Below are positions 23,467-34,654 of a DNA stretch of 64,000 nt, piece by piece. A program made the position numbers and the translations under genes. Under the pieces are notes generated by a model. It was not told the DNA's origin. It worked only from the letters and a program-made list of their open reading frames with translations, and did no database searches. How positions within the stretch are numbered: the stretch's first letter is position 1; each line of letters begins with the position of its first letter. The stretch spans positions 1,264,532 to 1,328,531 of the forward strand of contig VCAZ01000124.1 of NCBI GenBank assembly GCA_005784505.1. Reading direction: 5' to 3'. The DNA comes from Bagarius yarrelli (lineage: Eukaryota; Chordata; Actinopteri; Siluriformes; Sisoridae).

Positions 23467-26400
23467 GTCGGCACAACAACCTGCTGTTTATTTACTGCAT
23501 GGAACTCGGCTTCATTAGAGTTTAGCCAATTAACACCAGCAGAATCGATGAGTCAGAGCCACAGTGTTCAGCTCAGCTTCCCAAAGCGGAAAGAACGCAA
23601 CACAGCAGCAGCTCTAAAAATAATTGCGATGAAAGTATGCTAGCTTGACACTTACAGACCAATTATCCTCTGTGTTCTGTCAAAAAAAAAAACCAAACAG
23701 CTGGTGTTTATCATCTCCATCCCGCTCGCTGTCGCTCGGCATAACCGCCTCAGCCAAATGAGCAGTGCAATAGAAAGTGTGCTACAGCCGTGAAAAACAA
23801 AACAGAAACAAATACTACCAAAACACCATCAAACATTTTTTTTCTACCATCAAACACTATCACACACCATTATTCATTATTAAACACCAACAATCATTAT
23901 CACAAACTCCAACATTCACCATCAACCACCAACAATCACCATCATTTACCGTTAAACACCAACAATCACCATCACACACACCAACATTCACCATCAACCA
24001 CCAACTATCACCATCCCGTTAAACACCAACAATCACTATCACACACCAACATTCACTATTAAACACCAACAGTCACCATCACAAACACCAATATTTACCA
24101 TTAAACACCAACAATCACCATAACACACACCAGCATTCACAAAATACACAACATCACCATCACACACAACGACATTCACCATTAAACACAAACAATCACC
24201 ATCACACACACCAACATTCACCAATAGATACCAACTATCACCATCACACACACCAACATTTACCAATAAATACCAACTATCACCATTGCACACACCAATA
24301 TTCACCATCACACACACACACAACCAGTATGCAGCTTTACCAATAATTACACTAACAGACCAATTGCTCTTGTTCTCACCATTAAACACCACACTCATCA
24401 CACACCAACATTCACCAATAAACACCAACATTCACTATCAAAAAAAAAAACAAAACAACACCTCCATCCCCACACACGCAACATTTCCTCACCAACACCA
24501 TCTCACACACCAACCAAAACAACATTACATACACAACACAAACACAGCCATGAAAACATAAAAAGAAACAAAGTATACAAAAACACCAGCAAACAGTCCC
24601 AGACACAAAACCACACACACACATTATCAGCAACACACAACAAACAATCACAACGCCACCACCACCACCAACATCACCATCAGAAAAACACCAAAAGCAC
24701 CAACAACAACACCAACAGTCACCCACCAACACACAAAACACATCACACAAACATTGACAATTAACACCAACAATCACCTACCAACACACACCATTACACA
24801 CCAACAACCATCAAAACCATCACCACAACACACAACATTCATTCACCAATAAATACCAACATTCACTATCACACACACACCAACATTCCCAAAAACCAAT
24901 ATCCCATCCACAACACCAACATTACAAGTACATACACCAACAATCACCATCACACACACCAACATTCACATCACACACACAACACCACTCATCACAACAT
25001 CAACACCAACAATCACCATCACCACACATTCCCATTAACCCACCATCACCATAACAAAAAAAACCATCAACCTTCACCACAAACATCACAATACCATCAT
25101 ATACAGTGCACACCAACATGCACATCACACACACCACATTCATTAACACCACAACCCACCATCACACAAACACCAACATTCACAAACACAACAGCTCACA
25201 CAACAGTTCACGTTAACACAAACAACACACAACACCACACACACACGCACACACACAACATAAATACCAACAATCACCACACACACCAACATTCCCCATT
25301 AAACACCAACAATCACCATCAACACACACCAACAGTCACCAATAAATGACCAACACTACAACGTACACCAGCACACACCAACCATCACCAATTAGGAACC
25401 AGTGAATCATCAACCAAAGTCACATAACACACCAACATTACCAACAAACACCATTTACAGCACACCAACCAGTCACCAAACACACCATGACACAGCACCA
25501 CATACCCATTACACCACTCAACCCAATCACCACACAAACACCCATCAACAACCTCAACCACCACACCAACAACACCATCCAGCAAACCATTAAACAACAA
25601 CCAATCACCATCACACCACCACACACCAGCACCAACAATCACCATTAAACAACCAACACTTCAACAAGCACACACACAACATCACCATTAAACCACAAGC
25701 ACCATAACACACACCAACATTCACCAATAAATAACACATTTACCACCAAACACCCAACCATTCACCAATAAATACCAAACATACCATCACACACACCAAC
25801 ATTCACATTAAAACAAAAATCACATACCACACACACCAACAGTTCACCATTGAAATGGGGCACAGCAACATTCAACCATGACATCACACACACCAATCCA
25901 ACATTACCATCACACAAAAGACATCACATCACATCACACACAACATCACCATTAAAAACACCAAACAACACCTAACACACACCAACATTCACCAATAAAT
26001 ACCAACAATTACCATAAACACACACCAACATTCACATAAATCCCAACAATACACACACACACAAATTCACCATTAACCAAAAATCACCATCACACACAAC
26101 AACATTCACCATGAACAAACATCATTACCACACAACCAACACACACCATCACCACAACCAACACATACCATTTACATCACCAATCAACATTCACCACAAC
26201 ACCACCATCACACACCAACATACACCATCACCACATACAACATCACCATCAACACACCATACACTATCACACCACATCACCATACATACCACCAACAATC
26301 ACCATCATCACACATTTCAACATTCCCCATTTAACACCAAACAATCACCATCACAAACACCAACATTCACCATCAAAAACCACCAACAATCACCATCATT

Positions 26401-29400
26401 CGCCTGTTAAACACCCAACAATTACCATTGCACACACAACAGACATGTATCATAAAAACCAACAATCACCATCACACACACAGAACATTCACTATTAAAC
26501 ACCAACAATCACCATTACGCACACCAACCTTCACCATAACAACCAACAATCACCATCACACACACCAACATTCACCATCAACCACCAACTTATCACCATC
26601 CTTTACCGTTTGAAAACAACCAACACCAATCACCAACACACCACATTCACCTATTAAACACCAACAATCACCATCACAAACACCAACATTCATCATTAAA
26701 CACCACAATCACCAAGCAACACAACCAACATTCACCAAAAAATACACAACATTTTACCATCACACACCACACCAACATTCACCAATAAATTACCAACAAT
26801 ACCATCACACACACAACATTCACCATAAACACCACAACAATCACCATCACACACACAAAACATTCACCATTAAATACCAACATATCACCATACCAACCCA
26901 CAACCACAATAACACTTCACCATCACACACACAATATCACCATCACACACACACACACCAGCATTCACAATTGAACAACCCTCACCAACAATCACCATTC
27001 ACACACACCAACAATCACACACATCACACACACCACAGTTCACCATTAAACACCAACAATCACCATCAACAACACACCAACATTCACCATTAAACAACCA
27101 ACAATCAAGAATCACAAACACACACCAACATTCACTAATCAACCACCAACATCACCATCACACACACCAACATTCACCATTCACCATTAAACACCGACCC
27201 AGTTACCGTCACACACACACCAACATTCACCATTAAACACCAACAATCATCATCACACACACCAACATTCCAATAAACAGCAACATTCACCATTAAACAC
27301 CCAACAATCACCATCACATACACCAGCATTCACCATTAAACAACAAAAATCACCATAACACACACAAACATTTACTATTAAAACACCAACAATCACCATC
27401 ACACACCAACATTCACCATTAAACAGCCAACAATCACCATCACACACACCAACATTCACCAATAAATACCAACAATCACTATCACACACCCCAACATTCA
27501 CCATTGAACAGCAACAATTACCATCACACACACCAACATTTACCAACAAACACACCAACATCCACCAAAAAACACCAACATCACACACACCAACATTTAC
27601 CATTGAAACAGCAACAATTACCATCACACACAAACAACACCACACACTAAACACCGACATTTACCATCACACATACCAACATTCATTATCACACAACAAC
27701 ATACACCATCACACAAACCAACATACACCATCACCACATACCAACATACACCATCACACACCAACAATCATCATCACACACCAACACACACCATCATACA
27801 CCAACAATCACCATCACACATCAACATTCAACATTCACCATTAACACCACAATCACCATTCAAACACACATCAACATTCACCATTAAAACACCAACAATC
27901 ATCACACAATCACCAACATTCACCATTAAACACCAACATCACCATCACACACAACATTCACCATTCACCACAGCAACAATCACCATCACACACAACAACA
28001 TTCACATTTACCAACAAACACACCAACATCCACCAACACCAACATCACACACACCAACATTCACCATTGAACAGCAACGATCACCAGCACACACCAACAT
28101 TCACCAACAAGAACATACACAAACCAACAGTCACCATCACACAACCCAATACATACACCATCACACACCAACATTTACCCTCACACATACCACATACACC
28201 ATCACACACCAACATACACCATCACACACACACACACCACATACACATCACCATACACACCAACAAACAATCACCATCACACATCAACATTAAACCATTA
28301 AACACCAACAATCACCATTACACACACCAACATTTATCTTTACACATCAGCATTAAACCATTCAACACCAAGAATCACCATCACACACACCAACATTTTA
28401 CACCAACGAACCACACCAACATACACAACATCACACACCAACATTTACCATGACACACATTATTTTACACACAACACATCCACCATTACCACACACCAAC
28501 AATCACCATCACACCACCAACACACAACATCACCATCACACATCACTATTTCACCACACACAATCCAACACATCACCAACAACACACACACAACATTACA
28601 CAACAACATTCAACCATACCAACCAACACACCATTCACACACCAACACACAACCACAAACATTCACCAACATCACCATTACACAACACACCAAACACCAT
28701 TAACACAACACATCACAAACACATTCACTATTTAAACCATTGCACCAACATTAAATCATTAAATACAACAAACAACCATCACACACCACCAACATTCACC
28801 ATTAAACACCACACACAATCAACAACATCACACACACCAACATTCACTATTAAACACCAACAATCACCATCACACACACCAACATTTACCATTAACAACA
28901 AACCCAACAATCACCATCACACACACCAACATTCACCATTAAAACACAAACCAACAATCACCATCACACACACCAACATCATTTCACACCCATTCATCAC
29001 ACACACACAAACATTCACACCCAACATTCACCATCATTAAACAACCAACATCACCATCACACAACCACATCACACACACCAACATTCACCAAATCACACA
29101 CACACAACATACACCATCACACACCAACACAACACACACACACAACATTCACCATTAAACACCAACCAATCACCATCACACACACAACATTCAACATTCA
29201 CACACACCAACATATTAAACAGCAACAATCACCCTCACAAACACACACCAACATTCACCATTAAACAACCAACAATCTCACCATCCACACACACCAAACA
29301 TTCACACTCATTAACAGCGCCACAACAATCACACATCACACACACCAACATTCACCATTAAACACCAACAATCACCATCACACACACCAACATTCACCAT

Positions 29401-30871
29401 TAAACACCAACAACCACCATCACAACACACCAAATCACATTTAACACCACAATCATCAACAACACACCCAAAATTCACCATTAACCAACATTCATTAAAC
29501 ACCAACAATCACCATCACACAAACCAACATTCACCATTAAAACACCAAAAAATCAACCATTCACACATTAAACACCAACACAACATCCACACACCAACAT
29601 TCACCAACATTTCACAATCACAACAACATTCACCATTAAACAAACACACCAATCACCACACCACACACCATCACCATCACACACACCAACATTCACCATT
29701 AAACACCAACAACACATCACACATCACCAACACAACCAACATTCACCATTAACACCAACACCAACACATCACCATCACACACACATCACACACACAACAA
29801 TTCACCATTAAACACCAACACTTAAACACCACACCAACATTCACCATTAAACATCAACATTCACCATTAAACACCAACAATCACCATCACACACACCAAC
29901 ATTCACCATTAAACACCAACACAAAAAAACACCAACAATCACACAACATCACACACACCACCACACACACCACAACATTCACCATTAAACACCAACAATC
30001 ACAACAGCAAACAATTCACCACATCACACATTAAACAACCACCCACCAATTAAACACCAACAATCACCATCACACACACCCACATTCACCATAACACCAA
30101 CAATCACCATCACACACACCAACATTCACCATTAAACACCAACAATCACCATCACCAACAATCACCAACAATCACACACACCAAACACCAACATTCACCA
30201 ACAAACACACCAACATCTCACACAGCAACATTCTTCATCACACACCAACATTTACCATTTAACACCATTAATCACCATTACCAACTTTCACCAACTCAAA
30301 TTACCGTAAAATCACCGATCTGACAAACTAAACACACCTTATCTGCACTTTGCTTTCTGGGGCTACGGTTCTGTTTTAATAAGCTCGGAATCTCAGCTGA
30401 CAGATTTTTGATTGTCTGTACATTTTTAACTCGCTGCTTTATGTATTGATTTTTGATCGTCTCCTCAGGCCATCTATAAAATGGTGTCGTCGGTGATGAA
30501 GATGCCAGAGGACGAATCCACACCAGAGAAACGAACAGATAAAATCTTCCGACAGATGGACAAAAACCGTGATGGTGAGCCGACACACACTTCTGTCTGG
30601 TTCTAATCACTTTACACTCCAATGAACGGTCTCATTCCACATTTCACTGTTTTAATAAGCTCCAGACGTCTGTGCAGGTTTTCCTCTGGTCATGTGACTG
30701 AGGGCATTTAACCATTCAGTTGCAATAGTATTAGTGAGATCAGACACTAAGATATGATCTGATTGTTCTTGAATAAACATGGAAATAAAAATCTGAATAA
30801 ATAGTAGCATTTAACTGTACAGGTAAAAAATGTAAAAAAAATGGAGTATATATATATATATATATTAAACC

Positions 30872-30902
<31 letters not shown>

Positions 30903-31001
30903 GCAGGTAAACTGTCTCTGGAGGAATTTGTGGAAGGAGCAAAAAACGATCCGTCCATCGTGCGGCTCCTGCAGTGTGACCCGAGCAGCGCAGGACAGTA
31001 A
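23089..31001 (+). CDS. ncald: Neurocalcin-delta (three coding exons joined, 192 aa)
   Basis: Joined exons 23,089-23,466, 30,469-30,574 and 30,907-31,001 encode 192 residues (human 193). The family is the hippocalcin/visinin-like neuronal calcium sensors. It binds Ca2+, exposes an N-terminal myristate and moves to membranes, regulating guanylate cyclase, receptors and clathrin or actin partners. Visible features are Met-Gly-Lys-Gln-Asn-Ser-Lys (myristoylation at Gly2), a dead first EF-hand with Cys-Pro-Ser-Gly (residues 38-41), EF2 loop 73-84, EF3 loop 109-120 and EF4 loop 157-168. NCALD rather than HPCAL1 or HPCA is favoured by the Asp-Phe-Thr segment at 21-23, Ile-Tyr-Gly-Asn-Phe-Phe, and the Ser-Ser-Ala-Gly-Gln end. 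The convergent grhl2 neighbour agrees. Oddities: EF2 loop position 6 is Glu78 instead of Gly, and the usual final Phe is missing. Introns hold large satellites. Confidence 0.93.
23467..23814 (+). other. ncald: 5' end of ncald intron, unique sequence
   Basis: About 350 bp of non-repeat intron follow the weak donor. The reading frame of coding exon 1 continues for 58 codons (plus stop) to 23,643 without similarity to any family member. Retention of this intron would give a 184-residue protein lacking EF4; I consider that unlikely to be the main product. Confidence 0.5.
23815..30290. repeat. Satellite E: CACCAACATTCACCATTAAA / CACCAACAATCACCATCACA array
   Basis: About 6.4 kb of C/A-rich tandem repeat. 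Two sub-units alternate to give a period of about 40-42 bp: CACCAACATTCACCATTAAA (20 bp) and CACCAACAATCACCATCACA plus CA. Order is clearest at 23,860-24,330, 26,290-27,300, 28,800-28,980 and 29,340-30,200, with many indels elsewhere, especially about 24,440-26,100. The first sub-unit is the reverse complement of satellite D's unit with one change. The array occupies most of the intron between ncald coding exons 1 and 2 and ends about 180 bp before the next exon. Confidence 0.94.
30469..30574 (+). CDS. ncald: ncald coding exon 2 (residues 127-161 plus one base)
   Basis: Acceptor CTCCTCAG is followed by codons for Ala-Ile-Tyr-Lys-Met-Val-Ser-Ser-Val-Met-Lys-Met-Pro, the family's conserved linker, and the first part of the EF4 loop (Asp-Lys-Asn-Arg-Asp). 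The exon ends with one base of a Gly codon at donor GTGAGC. Its 106-bp length is exactly 35 codons plus one base. Confidence 0.96.
30655..30755 (-). mobile_element. Fragment of interspersed transposon-like repeat (copy 1)
   Basis: On the - strand this fragment reads ...GTGTCTGATCTCACTAATAC, a related TCACATGACC segment and GTCTGGAGCTT. The same order is found on the + strand at about 39,683-39,800. It is therefore a second, oppositely oriented fragment of one dispersed repeat family, here inside an ncald intron. Confidence 0.65.
30846..30902. repeat. (TA)n and (TG)n microsatellites against the ncald exon 3 acceptor
   Basis: A (TA)n tract (about 30,847-30,865) is followed by (TG)n at 30,875-30,902. 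The TG tract runs directly into GCAG, the acceptor of coding exon 3, and takes the place of a polypyrimidine tract. Confidence 0.93.
30907..31001 (+). CDS. ncald: ncald coding exon 3 (C-terminus, residues 162-192)
   Basis: Two bases complete the split Gly codon, then Lys-Leu-Ser-Leu-Glu-Glu-Phe finishes EF4 and the tail Asp-Pro-Ser-Ile-Val-Arg-Leu-Leu-Gln-Cys-Asp-Pro-Ser-Ser-Ala-Gly-Gln ends at TAA (30,999-31,001). Family members normally have one more residue, Phe. The acceptor is GGCAG after a pure TG tract. Confidence 0.95.
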
Positions 31002-31026
31002 AGAGCAGAGCGCCACAACGCTGCAG

Positions 31027-31063
<37 letters not shown>

Positions 31064-31110
31064 CTCCCACTGTTCAGTGCACACACACTGAGAATAAAAC
31101 TGGATGCTTC
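31002..31110 (+). terminator. ncald: ncald 3' UTR with (CA)n and poly(A) signal
   Basis: The stop codon is followed by a (CA)n tract at 31,028-31,059 and a canonical AATAAA at 31,093-31,098. A short 3' UTR ending about 15-25 bp later is possible. Vertebrate NCALD mRNAs often have longer 3' UTRs, so this may be only a proximal site. Confidence 0.5.
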
Positions 31111-32999
31111 ATACAGGAAGTGCTAATGTAAAATTTGTACATTAGATACGAGTTTTATGACATCCAGGAAGTGTTGAAATAATATGAAGAACCCTGTTAG
31201 TAGCATAGTTTCAGTTTCAGTTTCATACATTGTTCGGAGCGCTCGGTCGCCGGTTTCCTCCTCTACTGACCGTGGTATCCAGTTCATCGGATTCAACGCA
31301 CGGCTGTGTTGGGATGTCGGATAAAAGATCTCAGAAAGCTTAACACTCCACACAAGCATGTGACTGATCTGTACCATAGGAGCTAAGCTAGGCGCTCCTC
31401 TAAAATTAGCCATTTTTCACTATGCTAAGCGCTTTAGCAGTATTTATCTTTAAGTGTAATGAAGCTATGTTACGTTATGCTCGCAACACACTCGTTTTTT
31501 AGACTTTACCTTTCATTTTGCTTGTTTTTGGTTTTGCTTGTTTTCGTTTGCACAGAAACATTTTTGTACACGGCTAACAACAGTTAGCCCGAGATCGGCG
31601 CTACAAAGGTTTCTTCTAAACAATAAATAGAAAGTTAAAAAATAGTGTTTTACAGTTTTCCCGCTAACCGGCTGAATCCACTAGCTGTCTTTCCACCGTA
31701 TCGCGCGGTACACTATCATTCTTCATGTCTGACAAACGACTCTTTCACTCAACACTGTCATCAAATGCTATCAGAACCCCCCACCCCCCAAAATCTCTTC
31801 CTGTTCAAATGATGGAATGATTACTTCTTATTTCCGTCTGTCTTCTGTCCGACTCCCACTTTTATTTAACTGATTGTTTTCATTTGTTTGTTTGTTTGTT
31901 TGTTTGTTTGTTTGACGTGGAACACAGGAACGGAATGTCACTTTATTTAATGTGAAAAAAAAGATGTTTAATGTGAAAAGCATTATTTTGATAAATGTTC
32001 TGAATGAATTATTCATCGGAATCTTACTGGTTTTTTGTTCTCTTCTTTTGCTTTATGAGAAACAGAATAACGTTTATGAGGTAACGTCAGTAATAACACG
32101 TCATAACTTCGGCTGAAATACCGTGCTAGAGAACATGCTAGCGGCTGTGAGGTCGTCAGTAGCCGGCGGTCATCTAGACTTTCACTGGTCACATGATGAA
32201 CAGATGGGAAGTGATTTTTTTAGCCACTGCTTCATGTAAGGATGTTACAAAAAAATATATTCAAGTGAGTTCAATTATTTATTAAACTTTTTACATTTAA
32301 ATATAAGGACACAATATTACTAAATTAGAATATTACATCATGCCCATTAGAGGGCGCCATAGTTTTTTATTAGATTGAAATCACTGGTCAAGTATTCAAG
32401 CTACTGAAGATTGTATTAAATGTCGTGTAAAACAGTAGTAAACGTTACTAGCGAGCTAACTAACATTAGGCTAGCTATGATTGCGGTAACGAGTGTTAAC
32501 AAGCTAGCTAACGTGCTGTTGTACAACTTGCTAGCATGATAGGTTAGCTCTTTTGTTTTAACCAGCATTCAAGGTTGCTAGCATGATAGCTAACTGGAGT
32601 ATTATTATTATTATCATTATTATTATTAGAAAAAATGCATCGGTTTACCAGCTAGCTAACATTAGAACAGTTGCTATATAGCTTAATTAAAAGCTTTGCT
32701 TATATATATTGGCACCCACTTATCAGATCAGCAGGTGGTTCTACGTTAAATGAGTGGAACAAAAGAAAATGGCACAAATAAAAAATACATTTATTCACAA
32801 AACTCCAAAAACTCCAGTGAGACACTATCAAACAACTATTATTTACAAAAATAAGATCTTGACTAATAAATTCAAATGTCCAACAACTTTTTGATACGAA
32901 GGACGTGGGAAACAAGCGAACAAACATGTTTCCAACATTTCAGAGTAAAAAAAGGTTTTAATAATTGAAGAAGAAACGATTTGAGTTCACGGTCGCTGC
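31111..32999. other. Intergenic DNA between convergent genes, no gene seen
   Basis: Mostly unique AT-rich sequence. It may include a longer ncald 3' UTR. A TTTG/CAAA tract lies at about 31,883-31,913, and GCTAGC/TTAGC-type words are frequent at 32,420-32,680. Open frames here (31,123-31,413 and 32,700-32,927, - strand) show no recognisable domain or splice context. Confidence 0.55.
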
Positions 33000-33575
33000 T
33001 GAAACGGGTGAGGAATCAGAGGAGTGAGGAATGAGGAATCAGAGGAGTGAGGAATCACAGGAGTGAGGAATCACAGGAGTGGGGAATCACAGGAGTGGGA
33101 ATCACAGGATCACGAGTGGGAGGAATCACAGGAGTGGGGAATCAAAGGAGTGGGGGAATCAACAGAGAATGACAGAAGGAGAGGAATCACAGGAGGGGGA
33201 ATCACAGGAGTGAGGAATCACAGGAGTGAGGAATCACAGGAGTGAGGAATCACAGGAGTGGGGAATCAGAGGAGTGAGGAATCAGAGGAGTGAGGAATCA
33301 GAGGAGTGAGGAATCACAGGAGTGAGGAATCACAGGAGTGAGGAATCACAGGAGTGGGGAATCACAGGAGTGAGGAATCAGCGGAGTGAGGAATCACAGG
33401 AAAGTGAGGAATCATGAGGAGTCACAGGAGTGAGGAATCACAGGAGTGAGGAATCACAGGAGTGAGGAATCAGAGGAGTGAGGAATCACAGGAGTGGGGA
33501 ATCAGAGGAGTGAGGAATCACAGGAGTGAGGAATCACAGGAGTGAGGAATCAGCGGAGTGAGGAATCACAGGAGG
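33000..33575. repeat. 16-bp minisatellite GAGGAATCACAGGAGT
   Basis: About 35 tandem units of GAGGAATCACAGGAGT with CAC/CAG/GCG and GTGA/GTGG variants. It lies in the gap between the 3' ends of the two convergent genes. Confidence 0.95.
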
Positions 33576-34539
33576 TTTCTTTCACATTAAAACACAAACA
33601 CACGAGTGCGACTAACCCTGAAATAAAATAATCCGATTAATATAAATACTAATCAAAGCTCAGATTAGACTCTTGGAATTTAATTAATTATTAATTTCTT
33701 TACTTATTCAGTGATATTTATTCAATGTGATCACATTTAAAAATATATAAAAAAATGTTCAGCAAACTTTGTACAAAATGTTTTTTGGGGTTTTTTTTGT
33801 TTTATTATCAATTTTGTGTTTAAAAATATATGGATTTGAGGCGGCGTTTCGGTTTCATAAGACAGAAGAAAGTGATTGAAGAATAAAGTCAGTAAGGCAC
33901 TGCAGCAGTTATGAGGAAAATCTAATCCTCCTGTTCAAGTATGACTGACGAACACGTCTCTCAGATGCACAGCAGCCAATCAGCATTCACCTATTTACAT
34001 ACAGCTGCAACATTTAGTCCCATGATTTCAACTTTATTCTCCAGATTCTACTAATTTTATCTCATAATTTCATTTTATTCCTTATTAACATTGGCTCTAA
34101 AACGGCGCCGCAGTGTCGCACCTTGTTTTGTTTTTTAGATTTACAGATACTTTTATTTTTAAAGAATTCAGTTCCCACATTTGAAGGTGAAAAGTATTTA
34201 TGTACTGGCCTTAAAAAGAAGTCGCTCATCTGAAATGTTTAAGGTAAAAATTTGTCAGTATAAAATAAAGCGAAGAGCTGGGAAATGATTGGTCTCCATA
34301 ATGAGGAGTTTCCGGACTGCCTGACATCCTGAATTAATGTTGATATCGAACCCCTCTAAAGGAACGTCACATTAATAAACACTGCAAAACTTCCTGTTAG
34401 TTCAGTGAGTCAAATTGAGTCGGGAGTCCCGTGACCGCGAGTCGACTCTCTGTATTTGTGTGGAGCGGCGGCCTTAGGAGTCGACACTCCGCCTCCGGCG
34501 CACTAACGGAACACGCTGGATCTTCATCTTCACAGAATT
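33576..34539 (-). other. grhl2: Probable grhl2 3' UTR
   Basis: About 960 bp of AT-rich non-repeat sequence lies downstream of the grhl2 stop codon on the - strand. AATAAA hexamers on that strand occur near 34,152 and about 34,030, and others are possible further out. The true cleavage site cannot be fixed by eye. Confidence 0.45.
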
Positions 34540-34654
34540 CTAAATCTCAGTCAGGGTGATTTTGCAGGCGTCGCCGTAGCTCTCGATGCTAAGGATGAAG
34601 GTGTCCTCGTTGGAGTAGTGCTCCACCATGTTGTCGTCCATGTTCACCAAGATC
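34540..34654 (-). CDS. grhl2: grhl2 last coding exon (C-terminus)
   Basis: The - strand encodes Ile-Leu-Val-Asn-Met-Asp-Asp-Asn, then His-Tyr-Ser-Asn-Glu-Asp-Thr-Phe, and ends Thr-Leu-Thr-Glu-Ile with stop at 34,540-34,542. This is the conserved end of the GRHL dimerisation domain. The acceptor is TTAAAG; one leading base completes a split Gly codon. Confidence 0.95.

Noticed and set aside
23089..23643. Single-exon 184-residue calcium sensor gene
   Set aside because: The last 58 residues are intron read-through; the proper exon boundary after Glu-Ile-Val-Gln and in-phase exons at 30,469 and 30,907 show the real structure.
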